Shown: positions 53,164 to 62,004 of the stretch, one piece after another
Layout: every line of letters begins with the position of its first letter
Numbering within the stretch: position 1 is the stretch's first letter
Assembly: GCA_030917395.1 (NCBI GenBank)
Contig: JAUPUU010000180.1
Coordinates: 107,008 to 171,007 of the forward strand
Reading direction: 5' to 3'
DNA length: 64,000 nt
Source of the DNA: Cyanobacteriota bacterium erpe_2018_sw_21hr_WHONDRS-SW48-000092_B_bin.40
GTDB taxonomy: Bacteria > Cyanobacteriota > Vampirovibrionia > Obscuribacterales > Obscuribacteraceae
Notes under the pieces: model-generated
Database searches by the model: none
Told to the model about the DNA's origin: nothing
The model's input: the letters and a program-made list of their open reading frames with translations, nothing else
Made by a program: the position numbers and the translations under genes

Positions 53164-56100
53164 GCTTTTATTTTCAAGCACCAGACTTAGCTGAATTTCC
53201 GAGGCGCTCATACCGCCGTTTTCTCGAAGAGACCATCGGCAATCTCTTTGCCGAAATATCCCCGGTTGCCAGTGAATACTCAGCACGATTTGAACTGACA
53301 TTTTTAGGACCAGACGGCAAAGTGCATTGGCGCTTTGAAGACTACGCCCCTGATTCGGGCTACCCGACTTCACCGGAGCAAGCCCGCAAATCAAACATGA
53401 CGCACTCAAAGCGCATGATGATGGAAGTGTGGCTGCGCGATACATTGACTGGCGAGCTGCGTAAATCAACAGCTTATGTCACCGATGTACCAGTAATCAC
53501 TGATCGCGGCACATTTGTTATCAACGGCTCTGAGCGTGTGGTTTTGGGCCAGCTTGTCCGTGCCCCTGGTATCTATTTTAGTCAAGGGGGTCAGACCAGC
53601 TACAAAGCTCTCATGCTCGCTGAAATGGGGGCGCCAATTGCCTTTGAACTAGAATTAGACGCCAGTGGCGGCAAAACTAGTAGAGCGAAATGCCGCATCA
53701 AACTACCGAAGCGTAGTTGGGTAGCAGCGACAACAGTACTTGCAGCTCTAGGCGTTGACGCCCAAGACTTACAAAAGCGCATTGGTAGCCTACTTGAGCG
53801 CAACCGCATTGATTTCAAACCCCTCACTCAAACAGAAGCTTTAGCCGTGGTTGGTCGCTCCTGGAAGCCTGATGGCGGTGGTGGCTCATCTGGTGGCGCC
53901 ACAGCCTTGAAAGAGTTAACTGATAGACGCCGTTATTCCCTCGGAAAACTTGGTCGCAAACGCGTCAACGCTAAGCTTGGCATTGAAGAACAGTCACATC
54001 AATTAAGTGGCGATGACATTTTAGCAGCGGTCGAATATTTGCTAGGACTGCCCTTAGACATGGGCCGCACCGATCAAATCGACAGCTTAGAGAATCGTCA
54101 CTTGCGTGGTGTTGGCGAGACTCTAACTAAAGCTGTCAGACCAGCTCTTGGCCAGATGACCCGATCAATTCGCACCCGTTTAGAAATGAACGAGGATGAA
54201 GAAATTGGCTCGCCTAATGAACTTCTCGATATCAGACCGTTCTCTAATGCCCTCAATAAATACTTTGTTGGCAATCCACTTGTGCAATACCTCGACCAAC
54301 AAAACCCTCTTTCTGAGCTGTCACATCGTCGCAGAATTACATCATTTGGCCCTGGTGGTATCGACCCCAACGCTGCCCCAGTAGAGATGCGGGATATTCA
54401 CCCGTCGCAAATTGGCCGGGTTTGCTTAGTCGAATCGCCAGAAGGTAAGAACTGCGGCATGGTCTCATATATGGCCACTTATTGTCGCATTGACGATGAT
54501 GGTTTTATGACTGTGCCCTACCGAAAAGTGTTTAACGGCGTGGTATCAGATGAGGTGCAGTTCCTCACACCGGCTGATGACAAACGCTACACACTGGCAC
54601 CACCTGATACAAAAGTAGTAGACGGTAAAATTTCCGGTTCAATGGTTGCGGCCAGACGGGGAGAGAGCTTCATTGAAGTAAGCCCTGAAGATGTCGACAT
54701 GATTGGTATCGCCCCCCAAGGATTTATATCAGTCGGTTCGGGCCTGATTCCCTTTTTAGAACACGACGACGCCAACCGCGCCCTCATGGGTGGTGGCATG
54801 ATGCGGCAAACCTTACCCTTGATCAGGCCGGAGAGGCCTAGAGTCGGCACTGGTATGGAGCGCATTGTCGCTCGCTCAAGTGGCCATTCAGTCATTGCTC
54901 GAAGAGCTGGCACCGTCACCAAAGTGACAGGCAAAGAAATCACCGTTGCCCAGGGCTCAGGTGAAACCAGAACCTATACTCTCACTCGCTTTGACCGCAC
55001 CAACCAAAACACAATTTTGGACCAACGCCCTTCAGTACAAGTAGGACAGAAAGTCGAGACTGGTCAAATAATTGCTGACGGACCAGCCATTGATGCCGGT
55101 GAGCTAGCGCTTGGTCGCAACTTACTGATTGCCTTCATGCCCTGGAATGGCTACAACTTTGAAGACGCCATTGTCGTAAGAGAGGGTCTGGTAAAAGATC
55201 AGAAACTGACTCACATCGAAATTGAGAAACACTCATGCGGCGTGCACCAAACCCTACGCGGTCCAGAAATTCTCACCCCAGAACTACCTAACGTCACGGC
55301 CAAAGACCTTGAGCACCTTGATGATCGCGGCATTGCCAAAATTGGTTGCTATGTAAACCCCGGCGATATCCTCGTCTCTAAGCTATCACCGAAAGAAGCA
55401 AAGGCCCTCTCGGCCGAAGAAGAGCTCTTGCAGGCTATCTTTGGCAAAGTTGCTGAAGAGATGGGTGATACCAGCTTGAGGGTCCCCCACGGCTCTGGTG
55501 GTCGGGTCATAGACGTTCGCATCTTCACACCTGAAACAACACCAGAACTAAAAGCTGGCATTATTTGCGAAATTGAAGTCTTAATAGCCCGCATGTGCCC
55601 CGTTGAGGTAGGCGACAAATTGGCTGGTCGTCACGGTAACAAAGGTATTGTTTCAATCATCGTGCCCGACTGCGATATGCCCTACATGCCAGACGGCACG
55701 CCCGTTGACCTTTGTCTCAACGCCCTGGGTGTACCAAGCCGTATGAATGTAGGCCAGGTCTTCGACACCCAATTGGGCTATTACGCCAGCATTCTCAACC
55801 GCTACTACCGCATTCACCAATTTGACGAATCGATCGCTCCTGACGCTTCTTTCAGGTTAGTTACCGATGCTCTCAAAGAAGTACGCCAGATACCTGGTTA
55901 CGAATGGATGGGCGAAGACGGCAAAGTCAAATTGACCGATGGCCGTACCGGAGAACCATTTGACCGGCCGATTTTGGTGGGCCGTCAATATATGCTCAAA
56001 CTGAACCAACTGGTACTGCACAAAATCAACGCCAGGTCAGGTCTGGGCGGCCCATACGCCGCCGTTACCCAGCAACCCGTGGGTGGTAAGGCCAACCACG

Positions 56101-57023
56101 GTGGCCAGCGTATGGGAGAGATGGAAGTCTGGGCTATTCAAGCCTATGGCGCCGCCAATATTTTGCACGAAATGATGACCATCAAGGCCGACGACATCCA
56201 GGGCCGACATCAGTCTTATGCCGACATGGTCCAAGGCAATCCTATTACTCCTGGGGGACGCACAGCGGCCTTTGATGGTCTGTGCTGCGAAATTCGCGGC
56301 CTCGGCATGGAAGTTACCCTGGGCAAAGTAGTTGACTCCTTTGAACCCATAGAAGACCGCTCTTGCGTGCAACCAAATGGGCATCCTACGAAGACTCTAG
56401 AAGAGAAATATCAAGTCTCTGCAGTGCACCAAATGGAAGAAACTGATGGGCAGAAAGTGCTCGAAATCCCCGCTGGTGACTTCGTTCCAGCTTCCAGACC
56501 TCCAGCTTTACCGCTCATTACATCGCTCACAAGCGGAAAACACGGTGGGAAACCACGTATTGAAATGTCCCAGGAACCGTTGTTTGATGACATAGAAGAG
56601 AGCGCCCCAGATTCTACAACCGAATCTGCAACCGATTCAATAATGGACGCCTTCATCACCCAAGCCCTGAACGAAGTAGAAGAAGTTAGCCCTCTAGACG
56701 CCAAACCGGTATCTAATCAGCCTAAAGAAGCTCAAAAGAGCAATGGAGCCGCAGCAAATTATCTATCCGAAGTACTTGTAAGAGAACTAGGAGCAAATTC
56801 AACCCTTAATGTCTTCCCTTCACTAAGTGAACTTTCAACCCTAGCCCAACAACTAGTCACCATCAATAAAGAATCACAAGATTCAAAAAACGGCGAAACT
56901 CAAAACGAAACTGAAAAGCTTACAGAGCTAGCTGGCTACTTCAAAAAATCAACAAAAGCAAATTCAGATTTAGAAAGCACAGGCGATAACTCGCCAGCAA
57001 ACAATCAAGAAGATTCTAGTTAA
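53160..57023 (+). CDS. rpoB: Divergent, orphan RNA polymerase beta subunit
   Basis: A 1287-residue beta subunit with full-length architecture: the N-terminal PDLAEFPRRSYRRFLEE, the rifampicin-pocket region QYLDQQNPLSELSHRRRITS (376-395), NGYNFEDAI (E668, D669), GDKLAGRHGNKG (K820, K828), VPSRMN (R861) and GGQRMGEMEVWA. Departures from the family: NAAPVEMRDIH and VESPEGKNCGMV replace ERAGFEVRDVH and IETPEGPNIGLI, and KINARS (N957) replaces KIHARS, the His corresponding to E. coli H1237. Residues about 1065-1287 are an acidic low-complexity tail. There is no rplJ/L upstream and no rpoC downstream. It could be the organism's only rpoB, but the context argues for a second copy. Confidence 0.85.
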   Translation: MSFYFQAPDLAEFPRRSYRRFLEETIGNLFAEISPVASEYSARFELTFLGPDGKVHWRFEDYAPDSGYPTSPEQARKSNMTHSKRMMMEVWLRDTLTGELRKSTAYVTDVPVITDRGTFVINGSERVVLGQLVRAPGIYFSQGGQTSYKALMLAEMGAPIAFELELDASGGKTSRAKCRIKLPKRSWVAATTVLAALGVDAQDLQKRIGSLLERNRIDFKPLTQTEALAVVGRSWKPDGGGGSSGGATALKELTDRRRYSLGKLGRKRVNAKLGIEEQSHQLSGDDILAAVEYLLGLPLDMGRTDQIDSLENRHLRGVGETLTKAVRPALGQMTRSIRTRLEMNEDEEIGSPNELLDIRPFSNALNKYFVGNPLVQYLDQQNPLSELSHRRRITSFGPGGIDPNAAPVEMRDIHPSQIGRVCLVESPEGKNCGMVSYMATYCRIDDDGFMTVPYRKVFNGVVSDEVQFLTPADDKRYTLAPPDTKVVDGKISGSMVAARRGESFIEVSPEDVDMIGIAPQGFISVGSGLIPFLEHDDANRALMGGGMMRQTLPLIRPERPRVGTGMERIVARSSGHSVIARRAGTVTKVTGKEITVAQGSGETRTYTLTRFDRTNQNTILDQRPSVQVGQKVETGQIIADGPAIDAGELALGRNLLIAFMPWNGYNFEDAIVVREGLVKDQKLTHIEIEKHSCGVHQTLRGPEILTPELPNVTAKDLEHLDDRGIAKIGCYVNPGDILVSKLSPKEAKALSAEEELLQAIFGKVAEEMGDTSLRVPHGSGGRVIDVRIFTPETTPELKAGIICEIEVLIARMCPVEVGDKLAGRHGNKGIVSIIVPDCDMPYMPDGTPVDLCLNALGVPSRMNVGQVFDTQLGYYASILNRYYRIHQFDESIAPDASFRLVTDALKEVRQIPGYEWMGEDGKVKLTDGRTGEPFDRPILVGRQYMLKLNQLVLHKINARSGLGGPYAAVTQQPVGGKANHGGQRMGEMEVWAIQAYGAANILHEMMTIKADDIQGRHQSYADMVQGNPITPGGRTAAFDGLCCEIRGLGMEVTLGKVVDSFEPIEDRSCVQPNGHPTKTLEEKYQVSAVHQMEETDGQKVLEIPAGDFVPASRPPALPLITSLTSGKHGGKPRIEMSQEPLFDDIEESAPDSTTESATDSIMDAFITQALNEVEEVSPLDAKPVSNQPKEAQKSNGAAANYLSEVLVRELGANSTLNVFPSLSELSTLAQQLVTINKESQDSKNGETQNETEKLTELAGYFKKSTKANSDLESTGDNSPANNQEDSS

Positions 57024-57052
57024 CCTCAGAGCAAGTATAGGAAACAACAGAA

Positions 57053-58030
57053 ATGATAGGCGCATGGTCAAGAGCAAGTGAGCACAAAAGCAATGGCAAT
57101 CGCAGCCTGAACTTTCTGCAAGCTTTGAAGGCTTTGACTAGCTGCCTTATTTTGGCTGTTGCCTGCACTACTCTGAGCCCTGAAGCAGCCTCTGCTCAGT
57201 TTGGTGGTGCTGTCCCTCCACCTGTCGGTGACGGCCCTACCCCTGACCCGGTCAACCCTGGCGACACCTCGGGCCCTTATAGCGTTCCTAGCGGTGCAGC
57301 TGACTCTACACCAGGCACCAATAACTCTACAGCCGTTGGCAGAGACCGCACTGTAATAAGAATATACGAGCAAAGCACCACTGGCCGTGGCAATCGCATG
57401 GTGCAAACTCTTAGACCAGATAGCCTTTCAGCCGAAGCCTCGAGCAGAATCGGTGGCATCCTCGGCATCAACATGAATTCTGGTGAGCAATCAATTGATG
57501 TCACCGCCAGTAAAGATCAAATAGCTCAAATTCAAGAGGCCCTGGCGGCCTATCCCCAGACCAGTCAAGTAGATGGTCGCAACAAGATTACTGGCGACAA
57601 CCCCGGTGCTGGCTACCCTAAAGCTGGCAACGGCAGTCTCTATCGCTTTGACAACCAGCTGCCCACAGTAGCAACCTTCTCTCGCTACTTGGTTATTCTA
57701 GGTGTAGTTGTATCAACTGTTTTCATGGCCATCGCCGCCTACTCAGTAGTGATGGGCAGCAGAGACGGTGGCAACCGAGTGATTGGTGCCGCATCCGGCC
57801 TACTCTTCTTGATGGCCGCTTACACAATCTGGAAGATAGTGACGATGAATACTTTCGGCGGCAATGCTCGAGACACAGCTCGACCTGCTAACCGTCCTGG
57901 CGGAGGCCTGGTGCAAGACGCCTTCGTGGCTAGACCGAATCTACCAGTCACCCCTGGCGGTGGCGTCAACGGTGGCGGGGCCGCTCGCGGCGGAGTTCCA
58001 GTTCAACCGCTCGGCAACGCTGGAAACTAG
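57053..58030 (+). CDS. VirB2/TrbC-like membrane protein (possible pilin)
   Basis: A 325-residue protein. A signal peptide (about 25-50, ending EAASAQ) is followed by a Pro/Gly/Asp-rich segment, a small mixed domain (about 95-180, TVIRIYEQSTTGRGN, then VTASKDQIAQIQEALAAYP), and two adjacent transmembrane helices (about 205-230 and 238-262, FMAIAAYSVVMGSRDGGNRV between). The paired-helix region resembles VirB2/TrbC pilins of type IV secretion, and a Gly/Pro-rich tail follows. Similarity is by pattern only. It starts 29 bases after the beta-subunit gene. Confidence 0.55.
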   Translation: MIGAWSRASEHKSNGNRSLNFLQALKALTSCLILAVACTTLSPEAASAQFGGAVPPPVGDGPTPDPVNPGDTSGPYSVPSGAADSTPGTNNSTAVGRDRTVIRIYEQSTTGRGNRMVQTLRPDSLSAEASSRIGGILGINMNSGEQSIDVTASKDQIAQIQEALAAYPQTSQVDGRNKITGDNPGAGYPKAGNGSLYRFDNQLPTVATFSRYLVILGVVVSTVFMAIAAYSVVMGSRDGGNRVIGAASGLLFLMAAYTIWKIVTMNTFGGNARDTARPANRPGGGLVQDAFVARPNLPVTPGGGVNGGGAARGGVPVQPLGNAGN

Positions 58031-58039
58031 GTAAACAAA

Positions 58040-58753
58040 ATGAATACAGCTAAAACTACAACTACAAACAACATAAAATTACTGGCTATTCCACTTGCAG
58101 CGGCCCTAGTCACTCTCTCGGCTTCAGCTGGTGATGCCCAACCGAAAAACGAATATTTCGGCGGTAACTCCAACGGTGTTCCCGCAAAGGGTTACACCAA
58201 CTATCAAGGACCACCGCCCAAAGCAATCAATGGAGTAATAAACAAAGGCGCTGGAGCCATGGATTCAGATGCTAGCCCAGAGCTTACCTGGTTTGAAAAA
58301 TTCGACGAAATTAGTTTTCACGGCCGACCAAACGATTCAGAAAGAATCATCCTCAATATGCCATTCAACCAGGAGCAAGAACGAGTACAACGCTGGACCC
58401 AGACAGCCGCCAATGTAGCAAAGCGTTACCGCCTCACCGCTAAAACATTGAAGACAGTGCAAGCCCCAGCAGGCAGAGCCGATTTAGACGATTACCGCAC
58501 ACTGAGAATGGAATGGTTCAACGATGCCGCCGCTGTTTACGAAGAGATGATCAAGCCGAGACAACCGGCCCAAACTATTGAAGAGCTAAATGAGCAGCTC
58601 AGGCAGGTGAAAGAACAAGCCAATAGTCTCGGCAAAACCAATATCACTCTGCTCAACATGGACCGCAACCTAAGACGCACTTATCGAGTACACAACGCCA
58701 AACAAACCGATGCACTGACTAAATATGTGACCGGTACCTACAAAAAGAACTAA
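58040..58753 (+). CDS. Secreted helical protein of unknown function
   Basis: A 237-residue protein with a signal peptide (residues 1-33, ending SAGDAQ). After a Gly/Asn/Pro-rich stretch (35-75), the mature part is helical and ends in a short coiled coil (about 180-205, ELNEQLRQVKEQANSL). No family is recognised. It begins nine bases after the VirB2-like gene, with AGGT before the ATG, and so likely belongs to the same operon and acts outside the membrane with it. Confidence 0.6.
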   Translation: MNTAKTTTTNNIKLLAIPLAAALVTLSASAGDAQPKNEYFGGNSNGVPAKGYTNYQGPPPKAINGVINKGAGAMDSDASPELTWFEKFDEISFHGRPNDSERIILNMPFNQEQERVQRWTQTAANVAKRYRLTAKTLKTVQAPAGRADLDDYRTLRMEWFNDAAAVYEEMIKPRQPAQTIEELNEQLRQVKEQANSLGKTNITLLNMDRNLRRTYRVHNAKQTDALTKYVTGTYKKN

Positions 58754-58814
58754 GAAGCAAAGTTTTTCAATCACCCCCAGCACTCACACCCCAAATACCG
58801 AGGATCTAGGCAAA

Positions 58815-59591
58815 ATGGCAATTCAGTTAAATGACAGAGATCATCTGATTTTCAAGCTCGTTGATGAGCATGAAGTATTGCTGGAAAAGCATATTTCTTG
58901 GTTTATTGCTGGCGAGGAAAAACCCGTTCTAATAAGAGACCGCTTGCGCAAACTCTTCTATCTCGATTATTTGCTCTGCCACCGTCACGGCAGCAAACTA
59001 CCTTGGTGGACAACACCGACCAAGCCACTGGTTTACATGCTCTCAACCATGGCCAGAACCATTGCTGGAGCACCAGAAGCCACAGATGCTATGCTCGACA
59101 ATGAGTTTCAACGGCACCACCTAGAAGTAGCCAATTTGCGCATGCTCTACCTGGTTGCGCAAAAAGATGCTCAAATCAGCCAATTTCAATGGACAACTTG
59201 TAAGCAACCCAAGAAAAGCGAATGTGGCCTTGACGCCATGGTCACTTTTAAGTTGAACAACACTGCCAATAGCTCAACTAAACTAGGACTGGTCAACAAT
59301 CTATCTTTAGACCCTGAGGCCATAAGCAAACTAACCAGCGCCATCGAAAATGAAAAACTTGACTCCATTCTACTTATTTCACGGGATGACCTGGCTCAAA
59401 AAGCACTGCAACAATTGGTTGTGCAAGCTGGCGGTGATTTAGCCAAGCGCACTTTGTTTGCCACACACCAAGAGCTTTATAAAGATGGCATCGTTGCTAC
59501 TCGTTGGCAGGGCGCTAGTGGTCATGCTGTGCGCGAAAGCGAAGCTGCTGTGGCTTACATCGGACCAATGACTCAGCCTATCGCTGTCTAG
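58815..59591 (+). CDS. Replication-relaxation-like winged-helix protein
   Basis: A 258-residue soluble protein. Residues 1-75 look like the winged helix of replication-relaxation family proteins (PF13814): LNDRDHLIFKLVDEHEVLLE, then IRDRLRKLFYLDYLLCHRHG and PLVYMLS. The family is associated with plasmids and integrative elements of Gram-positives. Residues about 95-250 form a second mixed domain with a strand-helix pattern (LDSILLISRDDLAQKAL). The assignment rests on pattern and is moderate at best. GAGGATCTAGG precedes the ATG, and a strong terminator follows 61 bases after the stop. Confidence 0.5.
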   Translation: MAIQLNDRDHLIFKLVDEHEVLLEKHISWFIAGEEKPVLIRDRLRKLFYLDYLLCHRHGSKLPWWTTPTKPLVYMLSTMARTIAGAPEATDAMLDNEFQRHHLEVANLRMLYLVAQKDAQISQFQWTTCKQPKKSECGLDAMVTFKLNNTANSSTKLGLVNNLSLDPEAISKLTSAIENEKLDSILLISRDDLAQKALQQLVVQAGGDLAKRTLFATHQELYKDGIVATRWQGASGHAVRESEAAVAYIGPMTQPIAV

Positions 59592-59594
59592 AAC

Positions 59595-59620
59595 TAAATA
59601 TCTAGACATAAATATCTAGA
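59595..59620. repeat. Two-copy direct repeat after the replication-relaxation-like gene
   Basis: TAAATATCTAGA occurs at 59595-59606 and again at 59609-59620, a 14-base period. Each copy contains the palindrome TCTAGA. It precedes the terminator and has no assigned function. Confidence 0.6.
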
Positions 59621-59652
59621 TTAGAAGCTCAAATCTAAAAAACGCTGTGGGA

Positions 59653-59689
59653 GAAGGCTGGCATGGGGATGCCAGCCTTCATCTTTTTC
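59653..59689 (+). terminator. Strong Rho-independent terminator ending the beta-subunit operon
   Basis: GAAGGCTGGCAT (59653-59664) and ATGCCAGCCTTC (59669-59680) form a perfect 12-pair stem with a GGGG loop, followed by CTTTTTCTT. It closes the run of four or five plus-strand genes that begins with the TPR protein and separates it from the TadE/G-like gene. Confidence 0.92.
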
Positions 59690-59816
59690 TTCCCGCGCTT
59701 GGAGCTCAGGTGGGCTTGGGCTTTCGCGTTTATTGACAGGGCAAGCAGGGAAGACTAGCATTAAGGTATTAGAGCCATCTAAGTTATTTATTTTTGAGCC
59801 TGGGGGGGCTTCATCT

Positions 59817-61841
59817 ATGCCTAAGCACATCAGGCCGCGACAGCGGCAGGAATCAGGCAGCATGTTGGTCTTTGGTACAGCCATAACCATTGCCATAGTG
59901 GCAGTTTTAGCGTTCTTTAGTTTGAGCTATGTCAGGCTTTTAGGTAGCAGCAGCGAACAACGCACAGCCATTGAAGCGGCGGCCCTAGCGGCTGCTCGAG
60001 ATCTTAGTATGATTGCTGTCAATACAGACGAGTATGGCTGGGTATCACTTTCTGACTCTGCCCCAAATGGCAGCATCACCGTCGCTCCCGACCAATACTA
60101 CGTGCCGGTTAGAAGCATCAACACTATATTGGGTACCATCAGGCTTGATTTAATCATTGCCAGCCAACTGAATGATCCGAACCTAAAAACTATCATTAAA
60201 GCAGACTTAGTAAGAGCAAAAGCCGCGCAAGCTCTTCTGGCCACAGAACTGACCAAATCGTTAGCAAAAGGTTATACAGCCAAAAGCCTAGATGGTAAGA
60301 ACATAGATGTCTATGGCGACGCTCAAAACGCATATACGTCAAACCAGGTCAGAATGACTGGCTCCTCTAATTACATAGCCAACTCACTTAAGCTTTCTCT
60401 AGGTGGTATCAACAATGGTGGCGTAACCAATACACCTCTACCAACCCCGAATAGCAAAGCTGATGTACCTGCAAACAAGCAGCTGAACAACTTCTACCTA
60501 TCCTATACAGACATCCCTACCGACGGCGAGAGTTTTGTCTTTGCCGGTATTGGTAACTCAATTAAGCTGATCGATCCCAAACAATGGACTGCAACAGTGG
60601 CAGGCTTGCCCTACCAAGTTGCAACCGTAGTCAAGGCTGAAGCAGACCAACACGTTAATGATACTCAAAACCCCAACGGCTACGACATTCATGCTATAGC
60701 CTGCGCCCAGCCAGCCAACGTCATTGACCCAAAACCGACTCCTGGAGCATTGACATTTAGCTTCCCCGATGGAACGCCACCAGAGATGATCGGGCCAGGC
60801 ACAATGCTCACAAACGTTGAACTGAACAAGAAGAACAATTGTACGTATCAAACCTCTGTGAACGGAGACTACCCTATAGGCAAACCAGCAACCAGAATCG
60901 ACGATGCCACTTGGCCCTACACATGCGATGACAGCTCAGGCGATGTGTTCAGGCAAGCTTTAACCGACTGGTGGCGACGAGCTGGAACAAAATTAGACAT
61001 AAACTCGGCCGTTGGCATGCTTGACGCATCCACTTGCAAATTCTGGCGACCAGCGCCTCCAGACCTAGTCGACTGGAAGACAGAGGCAGTTCTTGGTGAC
61101 ACAGACATATACAACCTAGGCCCCATCCCCCGCGGCTACATACACATCTACCGCATCGACAAAAACACCGGCGCCATCAGTTACGCACATGACGGCTTGA
61201 CTCCAACGAACTACACTGTAGCTGGTGAAGGTCAGATGTACTCGGAGAACATCGACGCCATAACCAAGTCGACCATTGGCAAACAGAAAGTTGGTCCATT
61301 TACATTCCCGGTCAGCAAAAAACCGGGTGGTCTAACTGACAATAACGAAGTCACATTGTTAGATACTTGGGACCTTTACATACGCGACCAAGTCAGCCAA
61401 CCAGGCTCGAATCAAGGTGGAAGGCATGCAGGAGAACCAATGGACTTCACCAAGGTAGCGATTGGCCAGAACCACGAGCTTGGTGGCGCCGGTCTAGGCG
61501 CCGCGAAGAAACCCAAGAGCACTGGTTTGCCACCAGCCGTAACCGACCAGTCTGACTTTGCAGAGCAAGCAGGTTTCCCCGATACCGAATACAACAAATA
61601 CACACAAGGTAAAGGTGTTGACTACATTCGTCCAACATATAAGAAGAACGGGATGGCAGTGGATATTAGATTCCGCAGACAAGTAGAGACCGGCACCTTA
61701 GGTTCACTATTAGGTTTCAAAATAGGCTATGTCGGCCATAAGTACGGTAACACAACAACTGCTATACCTGCGGTGCCAAGCGTCACTGGTAACAGTGGTA
61801 ATGACGACGACGAGAGCGATAATGATGATGACGACAACTAA
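59817..61841 (+). CDS. TadE/TadG-like secreted or pilus-associated protein
   Basis: A 674-residue protein. The N-terminus has a short basic stretch then one hydrophobic helix after Glu-Ser-Gly-Ser (residues about 13-38), the TadE/TadG arrangement, followed by EQRTAIEAAALAAARDLSM as in TadG proteins. The long exterior part (about 60-640) is beta-rich with Cys at several positions and no recognised catalytic motif. The C-terminus is strongly acidic (a run of Asp with Ser and Asn). The ATG at 59817, with a G-run ten bases upstream, was preferred over an in-frame TTG at 59733. It has its own terminator. Confidence 0.6.
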   Translation: MPKHIRPRQRQESGSMLVFGTAITIAIVAVLAFFSLSYVRLLGSSSEQRTAIEAAALAAARDLSMIAVNTDEYGWVSLSDSAPNGSITVAPDQYYVPVRSINTILGTIRLDLIIASQLNDPNLKTIIKADLVRAKAAQALLATELTKSLAKGYTAKSLDGKNIDVYGDAQNAYTSNQVRMTGSSNYIANSLKLSLGGINNGGVTNTPLPTPNSKADVPANKQLNNFYLSYTDIPTDGESFVFAGIGNSIKLIDPKQWTATVAGLPYQVATVVKAEADQHVNDTQNPNGYDIHAIACAQPANVIDPKPTPGALTFSFPDGTPPEMIGPGTMLTNVELNKKNNCTYQTSVNGDYPIGKPATRIDDATWPYTCDDSSGDVFRQALTDWWRRAGTKLDINSAVGMLDASTCKFWRPAPPDLVDWKTEAVLGDTDIYNLGPIPRGYIHIYRIDKNTGAISYAHDGLTPTNYTVAGEGQMYSENIDAITKSTIGKQKVGPFTFPVSKKPGGLTDNNEVTLLDTWDLYIRDQVSQPGSNQGGRHAGEPMDFTKVAIGQNHELGGAGLGAAKKPKSTGLPPAVTDQSDFAEQAGFPDTEYNKYTQGKGVDYIRPTYKKNGMAVDIRFRRQVETGTLGSLLGFKIGYVGHKYGNTTTAIPAVPSVTGNSGNDDDESDNDDDDN

Positions 61842-61892
61842 AAAGGTGAAATAGCCTGACATCAGCAAATGAGATGCTAACTAAAACACCAA

Positions 61893-61931
61893 AAGAGAGC
61901 CGGCTATTCGATGCTGGCTCTCTTGCTTTTT
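61893..61931 (+). terminator. Rho-independent terminator after the TadG-like gene
   Basis: AAGAGAGCCGGC and GCTGGCTCTCTT form a 12-pair stem with one G-U pair and an eight-base loop, followed by GCTTTTTAG. It lies about 52 bases after the stop. Confidence 0.88.
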
Positions 61932-62004
61932 AGAGGAAAGGCTAAATCACTACTGAGCAGTCAGGCTGGTGGTATCCAACATTCAGGAAGATGTAGTCAG
62001 TGGC

